From an uncultured Verrucomicrobiota bacterium (GTDB lineage: Bacteria; Verrucomicrobiota; Verrucomicrobiia; Limisphaerales; UBA9464), in assembly GCA_903922605.1 (NCBI GenBank), contig CAIXUG010000072.1:1-64000 (forward strand): a DNA stretch of 64,000 nucleotides, read 5' to 3'. The position numbers and the translations under genes were made by a program. The notes below the pieces were generated by a model. The model did no database searches. It was given only the letters and a program-made list of their open reading frames with translations, and was not told where the DNA came from. Of this stretch, positions 53,941 through 63,055 are shown one piece after another (position 1 is the first letter of the stretch; each line of letters begins with the position of its first letter).

Positions 53941-54759
53941 TCAGGCTTTCAGGCTTTTACCGGTCATCGCTTCCAGGCGCTTTTCCAGCAGCTCCTTGAA
54001 CTGTGTAAGGTTGCGATACTCAGGAACGTTGTGAACGGAGAGGTCGAAGTGTAGCTTCGTACCTTCCTTGCGGTAAAGGATCGGACGTTGGCCGATCGCA
54101 TGAGCGTAGCCTACTTCGTAATAAACATTGGGTCGCTCGCCGGTCAGATCCGCAATTAGGAATTCGGAGTCACTGATGTGCTTCAAAATCACATCAGTGA
54201 TTCTGTCTTGGTGCTCGACATCATCTGCTCGTACGGCATTGATGCCGAACCGGCGACAGACCTGCTTAATCGTGTCGGCAACGTCCTCCAGTTCAGGGTG
54301 GTTTTTGTCCATCCACATCATAATGAACGCAGAGTTTGCAATATGGCTCGTAACCTTCGGAGCCTTTATGGGTTTTGGATCTAAGTCTCCAACAGGAACA
54401 GCGCGAATTAAAGTAAGTGCTCGATCAAATGACTCTGCAAGTCGCTCTTCAAAAAACTTCGATTGCTCTCGCAGCAAAGTTATCGTTGCGCTCATCCACT
54501 TGGCCAAATCACCTTTTGGTGCGGCAAAAAGAAACGGACAGACGTCTTGCTTGATAAAACTAAACCAGCGGAGGGTTTCAATTTCTAGAGACTCAACTTT
54601 TTTTTGGAAAGCCTCAGGCGTGCTAGTTAACTCAACGCCATCATTTGCGGTATAACTGTACGGCTTTCTTGGCCATTGGATTTGAAGGCGAACAATTTTC
54701 TTTCTGAGCAATTCCCCGTCTTTTAGCAATTTGGCATGACGGGATGACAACATTTTCAT
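53941..54759 (-). CDS. TIR/nucleoside-deoxyribosyltransferase-like domain protein
   Basis: A 272-residue protein with an alpha-helical N-terminal half and a C-terminal Rossmann-like domain (about 142-235). The motifs [43 protein letters not shown] and RPILYRKEG fit the TIR-like/NDT superfamily; D204 and E215 are the candidate catalytic residues. The family includes nucleotide-cleaving effectors of antiphage systems. The DNA is visibly richer in A and T than its neighbours. It starts 7 bp after the moxR stop, so it is likely cotranscribed. No immunity or sensing partner is recognised with certainty. Confidence 0.8.
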   Translation of the reverse strand: MKMLSSRHAKLLKDGELLRKKIVRLQIQWPRKPYSYTANDGVELTSTPEAFQKKVESLEIETLRWFSFIKQDVCPFLFAAPKGDLAKWMSATITLLREQSKFFEERLAESFDRALTLIRAVPVGDLDPKPIKAPKVTSHIANSAFIMMWMDKNHPELEDVADTIKQVCRRFGINAVRADDVEHQDRITDVILKHISDSEFLIADLTGERPNVYYEVGYAHAIGQRPILYRKEGTKLHFDLSVHNVPEYRNLTQFKELLEKRLEAMTGKSLKA

Positions 54760-54766
54760 AAAGCCC

Positions 54767-55765
54767 TTACGCCATCACCCCCGCATCCCGCGGCACATCC
54801 TTCAGGATCTGCGAGATGATGAGGTCGGTGGTGACGGCTTCGGCTTCGGCCTCGAAGTTCGGGATGAGCCGGTGGCGCAGCGTCGCGGGGGCGACGGCGG
54901 CGATGTCATCGAAGCTCACATTGAAGCGGCCCTGGGTGAGCGCCCGGACCTTGCCGGCCAGCGTGAGCACCTGGGCACCACGCGGGCTGGCGCCAAAGCG
55001 CAGGTACTGGTTGGTGATCGGCGCGGCGGTCTCGGTCTTCGGGTGCGTGGCCAGCACGAGGCGCACGGCGTAATCCTTCACGTGGCTGGCGATGGGCACC
55101 TCGCGCACGAGCTGCTGGAGAGCGATGAGGCCGGGGCCGTCGAGCACTTTGGTGGGCGTGACCTTCTCGCCCTCGGTGGTGCGGTTGAGCACCTCGGTCA
55201 TCTCCGCGCGGGTCGGATAGCCGACGATGAGCTTGAAGAAAAAGCGGTCGAGCTGCGCCTCGGGCAGGGGATAGGTGCCTTCCTGGTCGATGGGATTCTG
55301 CGTCGCCAGCACGAAGAACGGCTTGGGCAGCGGACGGTTCGCGCCGCCGGCGGTGACCTGCTTCTCCTGCATGGCCTCCAGCATGGCCGACTGTGTCTTG
55401 GGCGTGGCGCGGTTGATTTCGTCCGCCAGGACGAGGTGGGCGAACACCGGGCCCTTCTGGAATTCGAAGGAGCGGCGGCCGTCGGGCCCTTCCATGACCA
55501 GGTTGGTGCCGAGGATGTCGGCGGGCATCAGGTCGGGCGTGAACTGGATGCGGCTGAAGCTGAGCTCCAGCACCTCGCTGAGCGTGCGAACCAGCAGCGT
55601 CTTGCCGAGGCCGGGTACGCCCTCCAGCAGCACGTGGCCACCGCCGAGGATGGCCGTGAGCGTGCCGTCCACGATGGCGTCCTGGCCGACCATGACCCGG
55701 CCGATCTCGTTACGGACGGCGGCGTAGATTTCGCGGAAACGTTGGATGGCTTCTTCGGTGGTCAT
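54767..55765 (-). CDS. MoxR-family AAA+ ATPase
   Basis: From the ATG at 55765 it encodes 332 residues; the longer frame reads from a palindromic repeat and is rejected. Walker A GVPGLGKT is at 49-56, Walker B LVLADEIN follows with D115 and E116, then the sensor region [24 protein letters not shown]. MoxR ATPases act as chaperones that mature or activate partner proteins, often together with VWA or DUF58 proteins. Neither is encoded nearby; the adjacent gene is the TIR/NDT-like one. Confidence 0.92.
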   Translation of the reverse strand: MTTEEAIQRFREIYAAVRNEIGRVMVGQDAIVDGTLTAILGGGHVLLEGVPGLGKTLLVRTLSEVLELSFSRIQFTPDLMPADILGTNLVMEGPDGRRSFEFQKGPVFAHLVLADEINRATPKTQSAMLEAMQEKQVTAGGANRPLPKPFFVLATQNPIDQEGTYPLPEAQLDRFFFKLIVGYPTRAEMTEVLNRTTEGEKVTPTKVLDGPGLIALQQLVREVPIASHVKDYAVRLVLATHPKTETAAPITNQYLRFGASPRGAQVLTLAGKVRALTQGRFNVSFDDIAAVAPATLRHRLIPNFEAEAEAVTTDLIISQILKDVPRDAGVMA

Positions 55766-55835
55766 GACGGGGGAGAGTTCTTTGTGGCGGCAAGCGTAGG
55801 CATGAGACCGGCGCGGGCAAGGTTTGTTCACAATG

Positions 55836-55948
55836 AGTAGGTCGGGCCGGCGGCCCGACATGTACTGCGGGCTGCCAGCCCGCAGCAGCGTCCGAAACGC
55901 CGGCCTGGCAGCCCGTCATACCTGTCGGGCCGGCGGCCCGACCTACTG
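55836..55948. repeat. Palindromic REP-pair element
   Basis: AGTAGGTCGGGCCGGCGGCC at 55836 is inverted at the right end (GGCCGGCGGCCCGACCTACT, to 55947). Each arm contains a GTCGGGCCGGCGGCCCGAC hairpin. The middle contains a further imperfect palindrome, GCGGGCTGCCAGCCCGC. The element sits in the divergent gap between moxR and the LOG-family gene. Confidence 0.75.
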
Positions 55949-55985
55949 GGTTGCGCTGCGCGCCGCCTTCCTTACCCTCTACGCC

Positions 55986-56669
55986 ATGCCTGAAACACAA
56001 GCCTCACGCATGAGCGAGGATCCGTGGCGCGTCTTCAAGATCATGGCCGAGTTTGTCGAGTCGTTCGACACGCTGTCCCGACTGGGGCCGGCCGTGACGA
56101 TCTTCGGCTCGGCCCGGACCCAACCGGAAGATGTCTATTACAAGGCCGCCGTCGCCATCGGCGAGGGGCTCTCCAAAGAAAAGATCTCGATCGTGACCGG
56201 GGGCGGACCCGGCATCATGGAGGCGGCCAACCGGGGCGGTGCAAGGCCGAAGACCGTGCCGAGGGTCGGGCTGAACATCGAGCTCCCCTTCGAACAGAAG
56301 GGAAACCGGTACGCGAACCTGCCAATCAACTTTCACTACTTCTTCACGCGCAAGGTCTGCCTGGTGAAGTACAGCATGGGCTTTGTCTATATGCCCGGTG
56401 GTTTCGGGACGCTGGATGAGCTGTTCGAGGTGGTGACACTGGTGCAGACGCAGCGCATCCCGGCCTTCCCGATCATCCTGTTCGGTTCCACGTTCTGGAA
56501 AGGCATGTTTGACTGGATGTCCGCCACGCTCGTACCGGCCGGCACGATCTCGGCGGGCGATCTGGACCTGTTGCGGGTGACGGATGATCCGGCGCAGGCG
56601 GTGAAGTGGATCGTGGACTACCGTCGTACCGTCGGGGTGCCGGACCAGGTGCCGGCGGCCTATCGCTGA
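55986..56669 (+). CDS. LOG family protein (cytokinin riboside 5'-monophosphate phosphoribohydrolase type)
   Basis: A 227-residue protein from the ATG at 55986 (frame extends back through the repeat element). The LOG/'lysine decarboxylase' signatures TGGGPGIMEAANRGG (71-85) and MPGGFGTLDE (136-145) bind nucleotide and catalyse N-glycosidic cleavage of nucleoside 5'-monophosphates in characterised members. The prefix VTIFGSARTQ is also typical. Soluble and cytoplasmic. The old label lysine decarboxylase is not supported for this family. Confidence 0.9.
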   Translation: MPETQASRMSEDPWRVFKIMAEFVESFDTLSRLGPAVTIFGSARTQPEDVYYKAAVAIGEGLSKEKISIVTGGGPGIMEAANRGGARPKTVPRVGLNIELPFEQKGNRYANLPINFHYFFTRKVCLVKYSMGFVYMPGGFGTLDELFEVVTLVQTQRIPAFPIILFGSTFWKGMFDWMSATLVPAGTISAGDLDLLRVTDDPAQAVKWIVDYRRTVGVPDQVPAAYR

Positions 56670-57116
56670 AGGAGCACCCACCACGGATTGCACGGATGAC
56701 ACGGATTTTGAAGCCCTTCCATAAATGCTGTAACCGCAATAAGGACGGATGGCAGCGGTCTCGCCCCATCAGCGGGAGCTTTGGATGGATGAACGCTCCC
56801 TTCCCCCTCACCCCAACCCTCTCCCTCGGGGAGAGGGGGCAGCCGGGTGGCCTGGCTGATTCTTCGGTGGCGCGTCTGACCATTTCCGCACCGGATTTTT
56901 CGCCAAAAAGGCGGACGATGATTCTCCCTCTCCCCAAGGGAGAGGGCCGGGGTGAGGGGGAAGGGCGCATGCGCATGGACCATGCGTCCGGATTCATGAA
57001 GGCTCATCGGCCTCCATCGGATGGCTCCTTTTGGTGGAATCAAGACGTACACCGCCCGCGAAGCGCAACTTCACGCATCCGTGGAATCCGTGAAATCCGT
57101 GGTTAATTAAATCCCC
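56670..57116. other. Intergenic region with nested repeats
   Basis: The 447-bp gap before the M16 gene holds a REPIN-like element (56801-56962, copy 2) nested between outer inverted repeats. The outer arms are 56680-56707 (ACCACGGATTGCACGGATGA...) and 57075-57103 (...GTGAAATCCGTGGTT), of the widespread 'CACGGAT' intergenic type. Apart from these I see no gene. Confidence 0.7.
56801..56962. repeat. REPIN/MITE-like element, copy 2
   Basis: Second copy of the element at 26972-27131, with TTCCCCCTCACCC and GGTGAGGGGGAA ends of about 37 bp, each with an internal CCCTCTCCC/GGGAGAGGG hairpin. The inner 80 bp are less conserved than the ends but still share GCGGACGATGATTCTCCC. Confidence 0.85.
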
Positions 57117-58379
57117 GTGTATCAATCGACCCGACTTCCCAACGGCATAACCGTGCTCACCGCCCACATGCCGCACATGGCCAGCGTCTCGCTGGGCGTG
57201 TGGGTCGGCGTAGGCGGACGCCACGAACCGGCCCCGCTGAACGGCATCTCGCACTTCATCGAGCACATGCTCTTCAAGGGCACGCGGCGGCGCAGTGCGG
57301 CGCAGATTTCCCAGGCCGTCGAGGGCATTGGCGGCTACCTGAACGCCTTCACCGACGAGGAGCACACCTGTTTTTACAGCCGCGCGCGGGCCGACCGGCT
57401 CCCCGAGCTGCTCGACGTGCTGCTCGACATGTTCCTCAACTCCGCCTTTGCGCCGGCGGAGATCGCCAAGGAGCGCGATGTGATCAAGGAGGAGCTGGCG
57501 ATGTACCGCGACCAGCCGGCGGAATACGTGCATGACCTGCTGAATGGTGCGCAGTTCCCGGGGCATCCGCTGGGGCGGCCCGTCATCGGCACCGTCAAGA
57601 CGCTCAACGGCATCCGGCGCGAGCATTTCGGGGAGTACCTCGCCAGCCACTATGTCACGGGCGCGACCGTGATTGCGGCCGCCGGCGATGTGCAGCACGC
57701 GGAACTGGTGAAACTCGTGAGCCAACGGGCCAAAGCCTTCCGGCCCGGAACCCCTCCCGACGACCAGACCGAACCGGCGCTGGCCAAGGCGCCCGCAGTG
57801 ACCTTGGCGACGCGCAAGACGGAGCAGACCAACCTCAGCCTCGGCTTGCGGACCTGCTCGCGGCACGACGAGCGACGCTTCGCGCTGAGGCTGCTGAATG
57901 TCATTCTTGGCGAAAATATGAGCTCGCGGCTGTTCCAGAAGATCCGCGAGGAGCATGGGCTGACCTACAACATCCAGAGCTCGCTCAGCTTCTGGGCCGA
58001 TTGCGGGGATCTCGTGGTGAGCGCGGGGTTGGACACCGGGCAGCTCACCAAAACCTTGCAGTTGCTGGCCGGTGAACTGAGGCGGCTGCGGGAGGAGATG
58101 CCCGGTCGCGCCGAGTTTGGCCGGGCACGCGACTATGTGCTGGGCCAGATCGACCTCGGCCTCGAAGGCACGGAGAACCACATGATGACCCTCGGGGAGC
58201 ATTGGCTGGGCTTCGGCCGGATCCTTGCGCCGGCTGAAACCAAGGCCCAGCTTTCTAAAGTGACACCGGCCCAAGTGCGCGCCGCCGCCCGGGATTTTTT
58301 CCAGCCGGAACGGATGACGCTTGCCCTGGTCAGCCCGCGTAAAAGCACGGCGGGATTGCTCAAGCTGCTCACGAGCTAA
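57117..58379 (+). CDS. M16-family zinc metallopeptidase
   Basis: A 420-residue M16 peptidase of the processing-peptidase type. The inverted zinc motif HFIEH has H46, E49 and H50, with E126 in IKEELAMY as the third metal ligand. The C-terminal half carries RLFQKIREEHGLTYNIQS, the family second signature. No signal peptide is visible, so it may be cytoplasmic, as in the PqqL/YmxG group. The GTG at 57117 starts directly with YQSTRLPNGITV. It is followed by an unknown membrane protein gene after 12 bp. Confidence 0.92.
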   Translation: MYQSTRLPNGITVLTAHMPHMASVSLGVWVGVGGRHEPAPLNGISHFIEHMLFKGTRRRSAAQISQAVEGIGGYLNAFTDEEHTCFYSRARADRLPELLDVLLDMFLNSAFAPAEIAKERDVIKEELAMYRDQPAEYVHDLLNGAQFPGHPLGRPVIGTVKTLNGIRREHFGEYLASHYVTGATVIAAAGDVQHAELVKLVSQRAKAFRPGTPPDDQTEPALAKAPAVTLATRKTEQTNLSLGLRTCSRHDERRFALRLLNVILGENMSSRLFQKIREEHGLTYNIQSSLSFWADCGDLVVSAGLDTGQLTKTLQLLAGELRRLREEMPGRAEFGRARDYVLGQIDLGLEGTENHMMTLGEHWLGFGRILAPAETKAQLSKVTPAQVRAAARDFFQPERMTLALVSPRKSTAGLLKLLTS

Positions 58380-58391
58380 GGGAGGCCAACC

Positions 58392-59183
58392 ATGCTGAGC
58401 CGGTTCTTCCGTAATGTGATCGCCTTGGCCGCCCTGGTGATTTCGGCGCTGTGGGCGCTGACGTATTCCCGCCAACCCGCCGATCGCAGCCACTCCTCGC
58501 TCTGGGAAGTGGCAATTATCCTCATCGCCGGCGTCCTCATCGCGGTGTGGGTGCTCTGCTTCGCCCGTGATCCTGCACCGTGGGTGGCCGCCGGCCGGAC
58601 GATGGGGTTCAAGTCCGTCTATTCGGAACGGCTGCCCCGGCCGCCCTTCGCGATGCCTGAGCACATCGCGGATGTGCTCGGGCGGACCGGGCCGGAGTTC
58701 GACCTCTATCTGGCCCATCGCTGCCAGCAGCATCTGGTCTCGATTCCGACGCGCACCTTGTCGGTCGATGATGATCGGGATTCCCCACCGCTCTTCGACA
58801 ATCCTGAGCAAAGCCTGACCGAGCCCTATCCGGTGGAGACCTTTGCGCTGATCCATTCGCGGGGTTTGAAGCTGCCCCAGTTCCATCTGAGCCCGGAAGG
58901 CATCGTGGACAAGCTGCTGGACCGGGTGGATGTGGATTTCGAAAGCCACCCCAAATTCTCCGTCCGCTACCGGCTGTGGGGCTGGTCGGAACCCGAAATC
59001 CGGCTGTTCTTCACTCCAGCCCTGCTGGATTTCTTCTCGGAACGCCCCGGCTGGAGCCTTGAAGGCTGCGGTGGCAGCCTGCTGATCCGCCGGGAGAACC
59101 GCCTGGTTTCGGCGAAGGAGCTGCCCGCCTTTGTGCGTGAGGTGCTGGAACTGCATGGGGCTTTGGCGGATGCCTGCGCTTAG
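58392..59183 (+). CDS. Unknown membrane protein downstream of the M16 peptidase
   Basis: A 263-residue protein with two N-terminal membrane helices (VIALAALVISALWALTY and VAIILIAGVLIAVWVLCFA) and a soluble domain of about 200 residues. It includes PAPWVAAGRTMGFK and RTGPEFDLYLAHRCQ. I do not recognise a family. The ATG follows the M16 stop by 12 bp, and a GGAGG-like sequence precedes it, so the two genes are probably cotranscribed. Confidence 0.75.
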   Translation: MLSRFFRNVIALAALVISALWALTYSRQPADRSHSSLWEVAIILIAGVLIAVWVLCFARDPAPWVAAGRTMGFKSVYSERLPRPPFAMPEHIADVLGRTGPEFDLYLAHRCQQHLVSIPTRTLSVDDDRDSPPLFDNPEQSLTEPYPVETFALIHSRGLKLPQFHLSPEGIVDKLLDRVDVDFESHPKFSVRYRLWGWSEPEIRLFFTPALLDFFSERPGWSLEGCGGSLLIRRENRLVSAKELPAFVREVLELHGALADACA

Positions 59184-59253
59184 GGCCGGTCCTGAGACGC
59201 CATGAGCCGGTTCGCCCATTGTGCAGGGCGGGGGAGGTTCGTATGTTCCACAC

Positions 59254-59646
59254 GTGAACGTGCTACCCGTGGAACTTGCCGGCCTGCGAGTGACGCTCGA
59301 CCAGCTGCATTACCAGCGGCTGCGTCCGGAGCAGTCGCCGGGGCGTCCGCACTCGTTCATCTACTACCTGAGCATCCACAACGACAGCGACGTGAGTGTC
59401 ACCATTCGCGGGCGCAAATGGGTGGTCACCCACGGCGACGGCACCCAGCTCACCGTCGAGGGCGACGGCGTGGTCGGGGAAACCCCGGTGATCCCGCCGG
59501 GGGAGAAGTTCAGCTACAACAGCCGCCACGTGATCGGCACGCGCACGGCGGTGGCCGAGGGGGCCTATCTGGGGCTCGACGCCTTGGGACGCCGCGTGAT
59601 CGTCCGGATTCCGAAGTTCCGGCTGGTCGTGCCGGCGGGGGCCTGA
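59254..59646 (+). CDS. ApaG-domain (DUF525) protein
   Basis: About 130 residues of an ApaG-like beta-sandwich, from the GTG at 59254; an earlier GTG at 59221 adds eleven residues. Conserved pieces are YYLSIHNDSDVSVTIRGRKWVVT, VVGETPVIPPGEKFSYNS and GAYLG. ApaG proteins occur next to ApaH in some bacteria, and their role is unclear. Here the neighbours are an unknown membrane protein gene and infA on the opposite strand. Confidence 0.83.
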   Translation: MNVLPVELAGLRVTLDQLHYQRLRPEQSPGRPHSFIYYLSIHNDSDVSVTIRGRKWVVTHGDGTQLTVEGDGVVGETPVIPPGEKFSYNSRHVIGTRTAVAEGAYLGLDALGRRVIVRIPKFRLVVPAGA

Positions 59647-59690
59647 ACGGCCATCATGGCGTTTTGGGTGCCGACGACCGTACTTCAGCC

Positions 59691-59909
59691 TCAGGCCTGG
59701 CGGAAGATGATCCGGGCCTTGCCGAGATCGTAGGGCGACATTTCCACCTGCACCTTGTCGCCGACGCTGATGCGGATGAAGTTTTTGCGCATCTTGCCGG
59801 AAATGTGGGCGAGCACGACGTGGCCGTTCACCAAACCGACGCGAAACATGGTTCCCGGCAACACCTGGGTCACCGTCCCGATCAGCTGAATGGGCTCTTC
59901 TTTCTGCAT
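59691..59909 (-). CDS. infA: Translation initiation factor IF-1
   Basis: A 72-residue S1/OB-fold protein from the ATG at 59909, opening [19 protein letters not shown]; the longer frame is not IF-1-like. Family motifs [21 protein letters not shown] broken across strands, [22 protein letters not shown] and ARIIFR are present. IF-1 occupies the ribosomal A site in initiation. The gene stands outside a ribosomal protein cluster here, divergent from the DUF151 gene. Confidence 0.95.
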   Translation of the reverse strand: MQKEEPIQLIGTVTQVLPGTMFRVGLVNGHVVLAHISGKMRKNFIRISVGDKVQVEMSPYDLGKARIIFRQA

Positions 59910-60073
59910 GTGTTTTGGCAGCCGCTGCCGGTGAGATGAGCGATGGCCGGCAACTGGGGGCCGAGTTTGAAAAATTTGGCGGGCAGGAGGCAAGCCACCT
60001 TTTGTGAGGCAGAGGTTACTTTTCCCGCCCACACCCGCTTGCTTTCGCCTTGGGCGGCTTCCACACTTGGGGC

Positions 60074-60550
60074 ATGAAGAAGGACGTAGTGCCGGTGCAA
60101 ATCCGTGGACTGCTGCCCGCCAACAGCGGGTGCGCCCTCTTCGTGGGCAACGACGAGAAGGTCTTCGTCATCCAGGTTGAGCACAACATGGGCGCGATCA
60201 TCGGCATGGCCCTGCGCGGCACCCACCACGAACGCCCGCTCACCCACGACCTGATTGGCCGCATGTTCAGCGGCTTCGGCATCTCGGTGGAGCGCGTGGT
60301 CATCACCGAACTGAAGAACGCCACCTACTTCGCCCGCCTGATCCTGAAGCAGGAGAACGAGCTCGGCACCAAACTCGTCGAAATCGACGCCCGTCCCAGC
60401 GACTGCCTCGCGCTCGCCGCCATGCAGAAGAAGCCGATCTTCGTCACCACCAAGCTCTTCCACGAGGTCGAGGACATGAGCGAGGTGCTCACGCGCATCG
60501 GCGAGGAGAAGGAAGGCGGGGAAGAGGGCGGCGAGTCCGGCCTGGCCTGA
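60074..60550 (+). CDS. Bifunctional nuclease family protein (DUF151)
   Basis: A 158-residue DUF151 protein from the ATG at 60074. Family blocks are [41 protein letters not shown] and [15 protein letters not shown]. Some members have DNase and RNase activity; others are of unknown function. The C-terminal tail is rich in Glu and Gly ([12 protein letters not shown]). The stop shares its last base with the ATG of holA. Confidence 0.9.
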   Translation: MKKDVVPVQIRGLLPANSGCALFVGNDEKVFVIQVEHNMGAIIGMALRGTHHERPLTHDLIGRMFSGFGISVERVVITELKNATYFARLILKQENELGTKLVEIDARPSDCLALAAMQKKPIFVTTKLFHEVEDMSEVLTRIGEEKEGGEEGGESGLA

Positions 60551-61713
60551 TGGCACGCGTCGCGGCCAGTCCGGGAACGACCGCACCCTTGGTGCTGGTC
60601 TGTGGCGATGATGACTTCACCGTCAAACAGCGCGCCCAGGCCCTGTTTAACCAGTGGTCCGCCGAACTCGGCGGCATGGACCACGAGATCGTGGATGCCA
60701 GCGCCCTGAACACCGCCGAGGCGCTCAAATGCCTGTCCCGTCTCCGCGAGGCCCTGAACACCCTGCCCTTTTTCGGTGGCGCCAAGGTGGTCTGGTTCAA
60801 GGATTGCAGCTTCCTGGGTGAGGATCGCACCTCCTCCAGCGCGGCGGTCACGGCGGCGCTCACCGAGTTTGCCGAGGAGCTGAAGGCGTTCCGCTGGGAC
60901 GGCGTGCGGCTGCTGATTTCCGGCGGCAAGCCCGACAAACGGCGGTCGTTCTTCAAGACGGTCGAAAAGCTGGGCTCGGTCGAGCCGTTCACCGCACTTT
61001 CCGCCGACGACAAGGACTGGGCCTCCCGGGCCGAAGGCGAGGCCTTGCGGCTCATCAAGGCCGCCCGCAAGGATATCGCGGACGACGCGCTGGGAGAACT
61101 TGTCACGCGGGTCGGCCCCAACCTTCGTGCCTTGGCCAGCGAGGTCGAAAAGCTCACGCTTTATCTGGGGGACCGTCCCGAAATCACCCTGACCGACGTG
61201 CAGACCCTGACGACGCGCCAGAAGTTGGCGCAGGCCTTTGCGCTGGGGGAGGCGCTGGGCGACCGTGATCTGGGCAAGCTCATGCGCGTGCTCGACCAGG
61301 AGCTTTGGGAAATCCGCACGGGCGCCGACAAACGGAAGTCGGAGATCGGCCTGCTCTACGGCCTCATCTCCAAGATCCGCGCGCTGCTCATGCTCAAGGA
61401 GCTGCGTCAGCAGGGCGTCCTGAAGCCGGCGCGCGACTACAACAGCTTCAAGTCGCAGCTGGAGCGCGTCCCGGCGGATTCGCTGCCCGGCGACAAGCGC
61501 TTCAACCCGCTGGCCGGCCATCCCTTCGTGCTGTTCCAGGCGATGCGCCAGACCGACAACTACGAGCTGCCCGAACTGATCCACGCCATGGAGGTGCTGC
61601 TGGACGCCAACGTGAAGCTCGTCAGCAGCGACCTCGACGAGGCGATGGTGCTGCAACAGGCGCTCGTGGAGATTGTCGGGCTACGCCCGCGCAAGGCGGC
61701 GCCGGGGCGGTGA
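60550..61713 (+). CDS. holA: DNA polymerase III subunit delta
   Basis: The clamp-loader delta subunit, 387 residues, opening with LVLVCGDDDF and containing FGGAKVVWFKD and LLISGGKPDKRR and the C-terminal helical region KARDYNSFKSQLE-like. It opens the sliding clamp for loading. The start overlaps the DUF151 gene by one base, indicating coupling. Length is slightly above the family's average. The rest of the clamp loader (dnaX, holB) is not in the window. Confidence 0.88.
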   Translation: MARVAASPGTTAPLVLVCGDDDFTVKQRAQALFNQWSAELGGMDHEIVDASALNTAEALKCLSRLREALNTLPFFGGAKVVWFKDCSFLGEDRTSSSAAVTAALTEFAEELKAFRWDGVRLLISGGKPDKRRSFFKTVEKLGSVEPFTALSADDKDWASRAEGEALRLIKAARKDIADDALGELVTRVGPNLRALASEVEKLTLYLGDRPEITLTDVQTLTTRQKLAQAFALGEALGDRDLGKLMRVLDQELWEIRTGADKRKSEIGLLYGLISKIRALLMLKELRQQGVLKPARDYNSFKSQLERVPADSLPGDKRFNPLAGHPFVLFQAMRQTDNYELPELIHAMEVLLDANVKLVSSDLDEAMVLQQALVEIVGLRPRKAAPGR

Positions 61714-61735
61714 ACCGGCCCATATTGCGAATCCC

Positions 61736-62923
61736 ATGCGCCTGCTGCGCCTCCTTTTTTTCGTCGGATTCGTGGCCGCATGCCTGCTGGGCTGCACTAA
61801 CCAGATGAGTTGGGAGGCCCAGCCCCTCGGGGGTATGGTTCTGACTTCGCCGGTTGCCAGGCTTGTTTACCAACGGGGCCTGGACGCCAGCGCGCTGTTA
61901 ACGATTACCGGGGACTGTGGCCAGACGAACGGGATCGTGGAAGCGCGGGCTAGGCCGGTGGATTCCACGAAGAACGAGGTGCCTTGGCAGCCGGTGGGAA
62001 CTAACCGGTCGGACGGCCACTTCGACGGATACCTCCGCGTGCCCGGCGGCTGGTATCGGCTGGAGGTACGCGTGGTCGGATCCCACCTGTCGCAAGGGTT
62101 CGTGGAGCCGGTGGGCGTGGGCGAAGTGTTCATTGTCGTTGGCCATTCGGTGGCGCAGGGCGGGGACACCAATCTCGCCGGCGCGACGACGGATGATCGC
62201 GTGAACACCATCGCGTGGCCGGCTGATTCCGGGGCGGTGCGCCGCGAATACGAACGCACCGCCGATCCGCAGTTCCTCCCGCCGGCGCAGGGCACGCACT
62301 TTTCCGATGGGGTGGTCCCCGCGCCCTTCGGCCACGGCACCTACTTTTGGGCGCAGTTCGCGGAACGGGTCGCGCAGACGCAGGATGTTCCCGTGCTGCT
62401 CCTGAATGCCGCGTTTGGCGGCACCAGTCTGGAGCATTGGGCCAGATCGGCACGCGGGGAGCCGTTCGGGCACAGCTTTGTGAAGTCGGAACTGCGGATG
62501 CCCTACATCAATCTGTACCACGCCCTCCGGCGCTACGCTGCGGTCACGGGCGTCCGGGCGATTCTGGCCGATCAGGGGCAAAACGACTGGCCGGAAACGG
62601 ACGGCGGGAAGGTGTTCGCCAATTACGCGACCTGGGTGGCGCAGGCGCGCAGCGATCTGAGTTTTCCCGAGCTGGCCGTGGTGGTGAACCGCGCCAATCC
62701 GCCGGGAACCCGGACGACGATCCGCGAGGTGCAGGAGCGGGTGATCCGGGAAATCCCGTTCTGCTTTCCCGGCCCGGACTACGACACCCTCGCCCCGGTG
62801 GACCGCTATGACGGCGTCCACCTGAGCGCCCCCGGCCTGACGAATGCCGCACGCCTGTGGGCGGAGGCATTGCCGGCGGCCTTCTTCCAGCGGGTGAAGC
62901 CGTATCAACCGACTGCTCCGTAA
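61736..62923 (+). CDS. SGNH/GDSL-like lipoprotein (sialate O-acetylesterase-like)
   Basis: A 395-residue lipoprotein from the ATG at 61736 with a clear lipobox CLLGC (C20). The mature part has an Ig-like start and a SGNH-like hydrolase domain: FIVVGHSVAQGG where relatives have GQS, LLNAAFGGTSLEHW as the glycine block, DQGQND and a final YDGVHLSAPG with D and H. The first motif has His where the family has Gln, but the serine is kept. It probably removes acetyl groups from sugars at the cell surface, as inferred from the family. Confidence 0.82.
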   Translation: MRLLRLLFFVGFVAACLLGCTNQMSWEAQPLGGMVLTSPVARLVYQRGLDASALLTITGDCGQTNGIVEARARPVDSTKNEVPWQPVGTNRSDGHFDGYLRVPGGWYRLEVRVVGSHLSQGFVEPVGVGEVFIVVGHSVAQGGDTNLAGATTDDRVNTIAWPADSGAVRREYERTADPQFLPPAQGTHFSDGVVPAPFGHGTYFWAQFAERVAQTQDVPVLLLNAAFGGTSLEHWARSARGEPFGHSFVKSELRMPYINLYHALRRYAAVTGVRAILADQGQNDWPETDGGKVFANYATWVAQARSDLSFPELAVVVNRANPPGTRTTIREVQERVIREIPFCFPGPDYDTLAPVDRYDGVHLSAPGLTNAARLWAEALPAAFFQRVKPYQPTAP

Positions 62924-63044
62924 AGAGCGGTGCTTGACGGCACGGTAGGATTCCTCTGCTTTTATAAGCAGGGTGTCTCTTAGCTGGTCATTCAGTACCT
63001 GCGCTCATACGCTTACAGCCAGTCGGATTGAAAACTGAGTTCGC

Positions 63045-63050
63045 AGGGAG
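63045..63050 (+). promoter_or_regulatory. Ribosome binding site of the right-edge NTPase gene
   Basis: AGGGAG lies five bases before the ATG at 63056 and fixes the start of the partial NTPase gene, which has no other good ATG close by. Confidence 0.7.
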
Positions 63051-63055
63051 ACCCC

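Noticed and set aside
56994-59219. A 741-codon minus-strand open frame opposite the M16 and neighbouring genes
   Set aside because: It runs through three plus-strand genes and an intergenic repeat without any recognisable domain; it is a shadow of the M16 and downstream genes.
60325-61656. A 443-codon minus-strand open frame opposite holA
   Set aside because: No domain, and the plus-strand holA product is clearly recognisable and coupled to its neighbour.
62924-63055. A promoter with TTGACG and TATAAG upstream of the STAND-like gene
   Set aside because: The two boxes are 23 bases apart, too far for a sigma-70 promoter; CTGCTTTTATAAGCAG there is a small hairpin instead.
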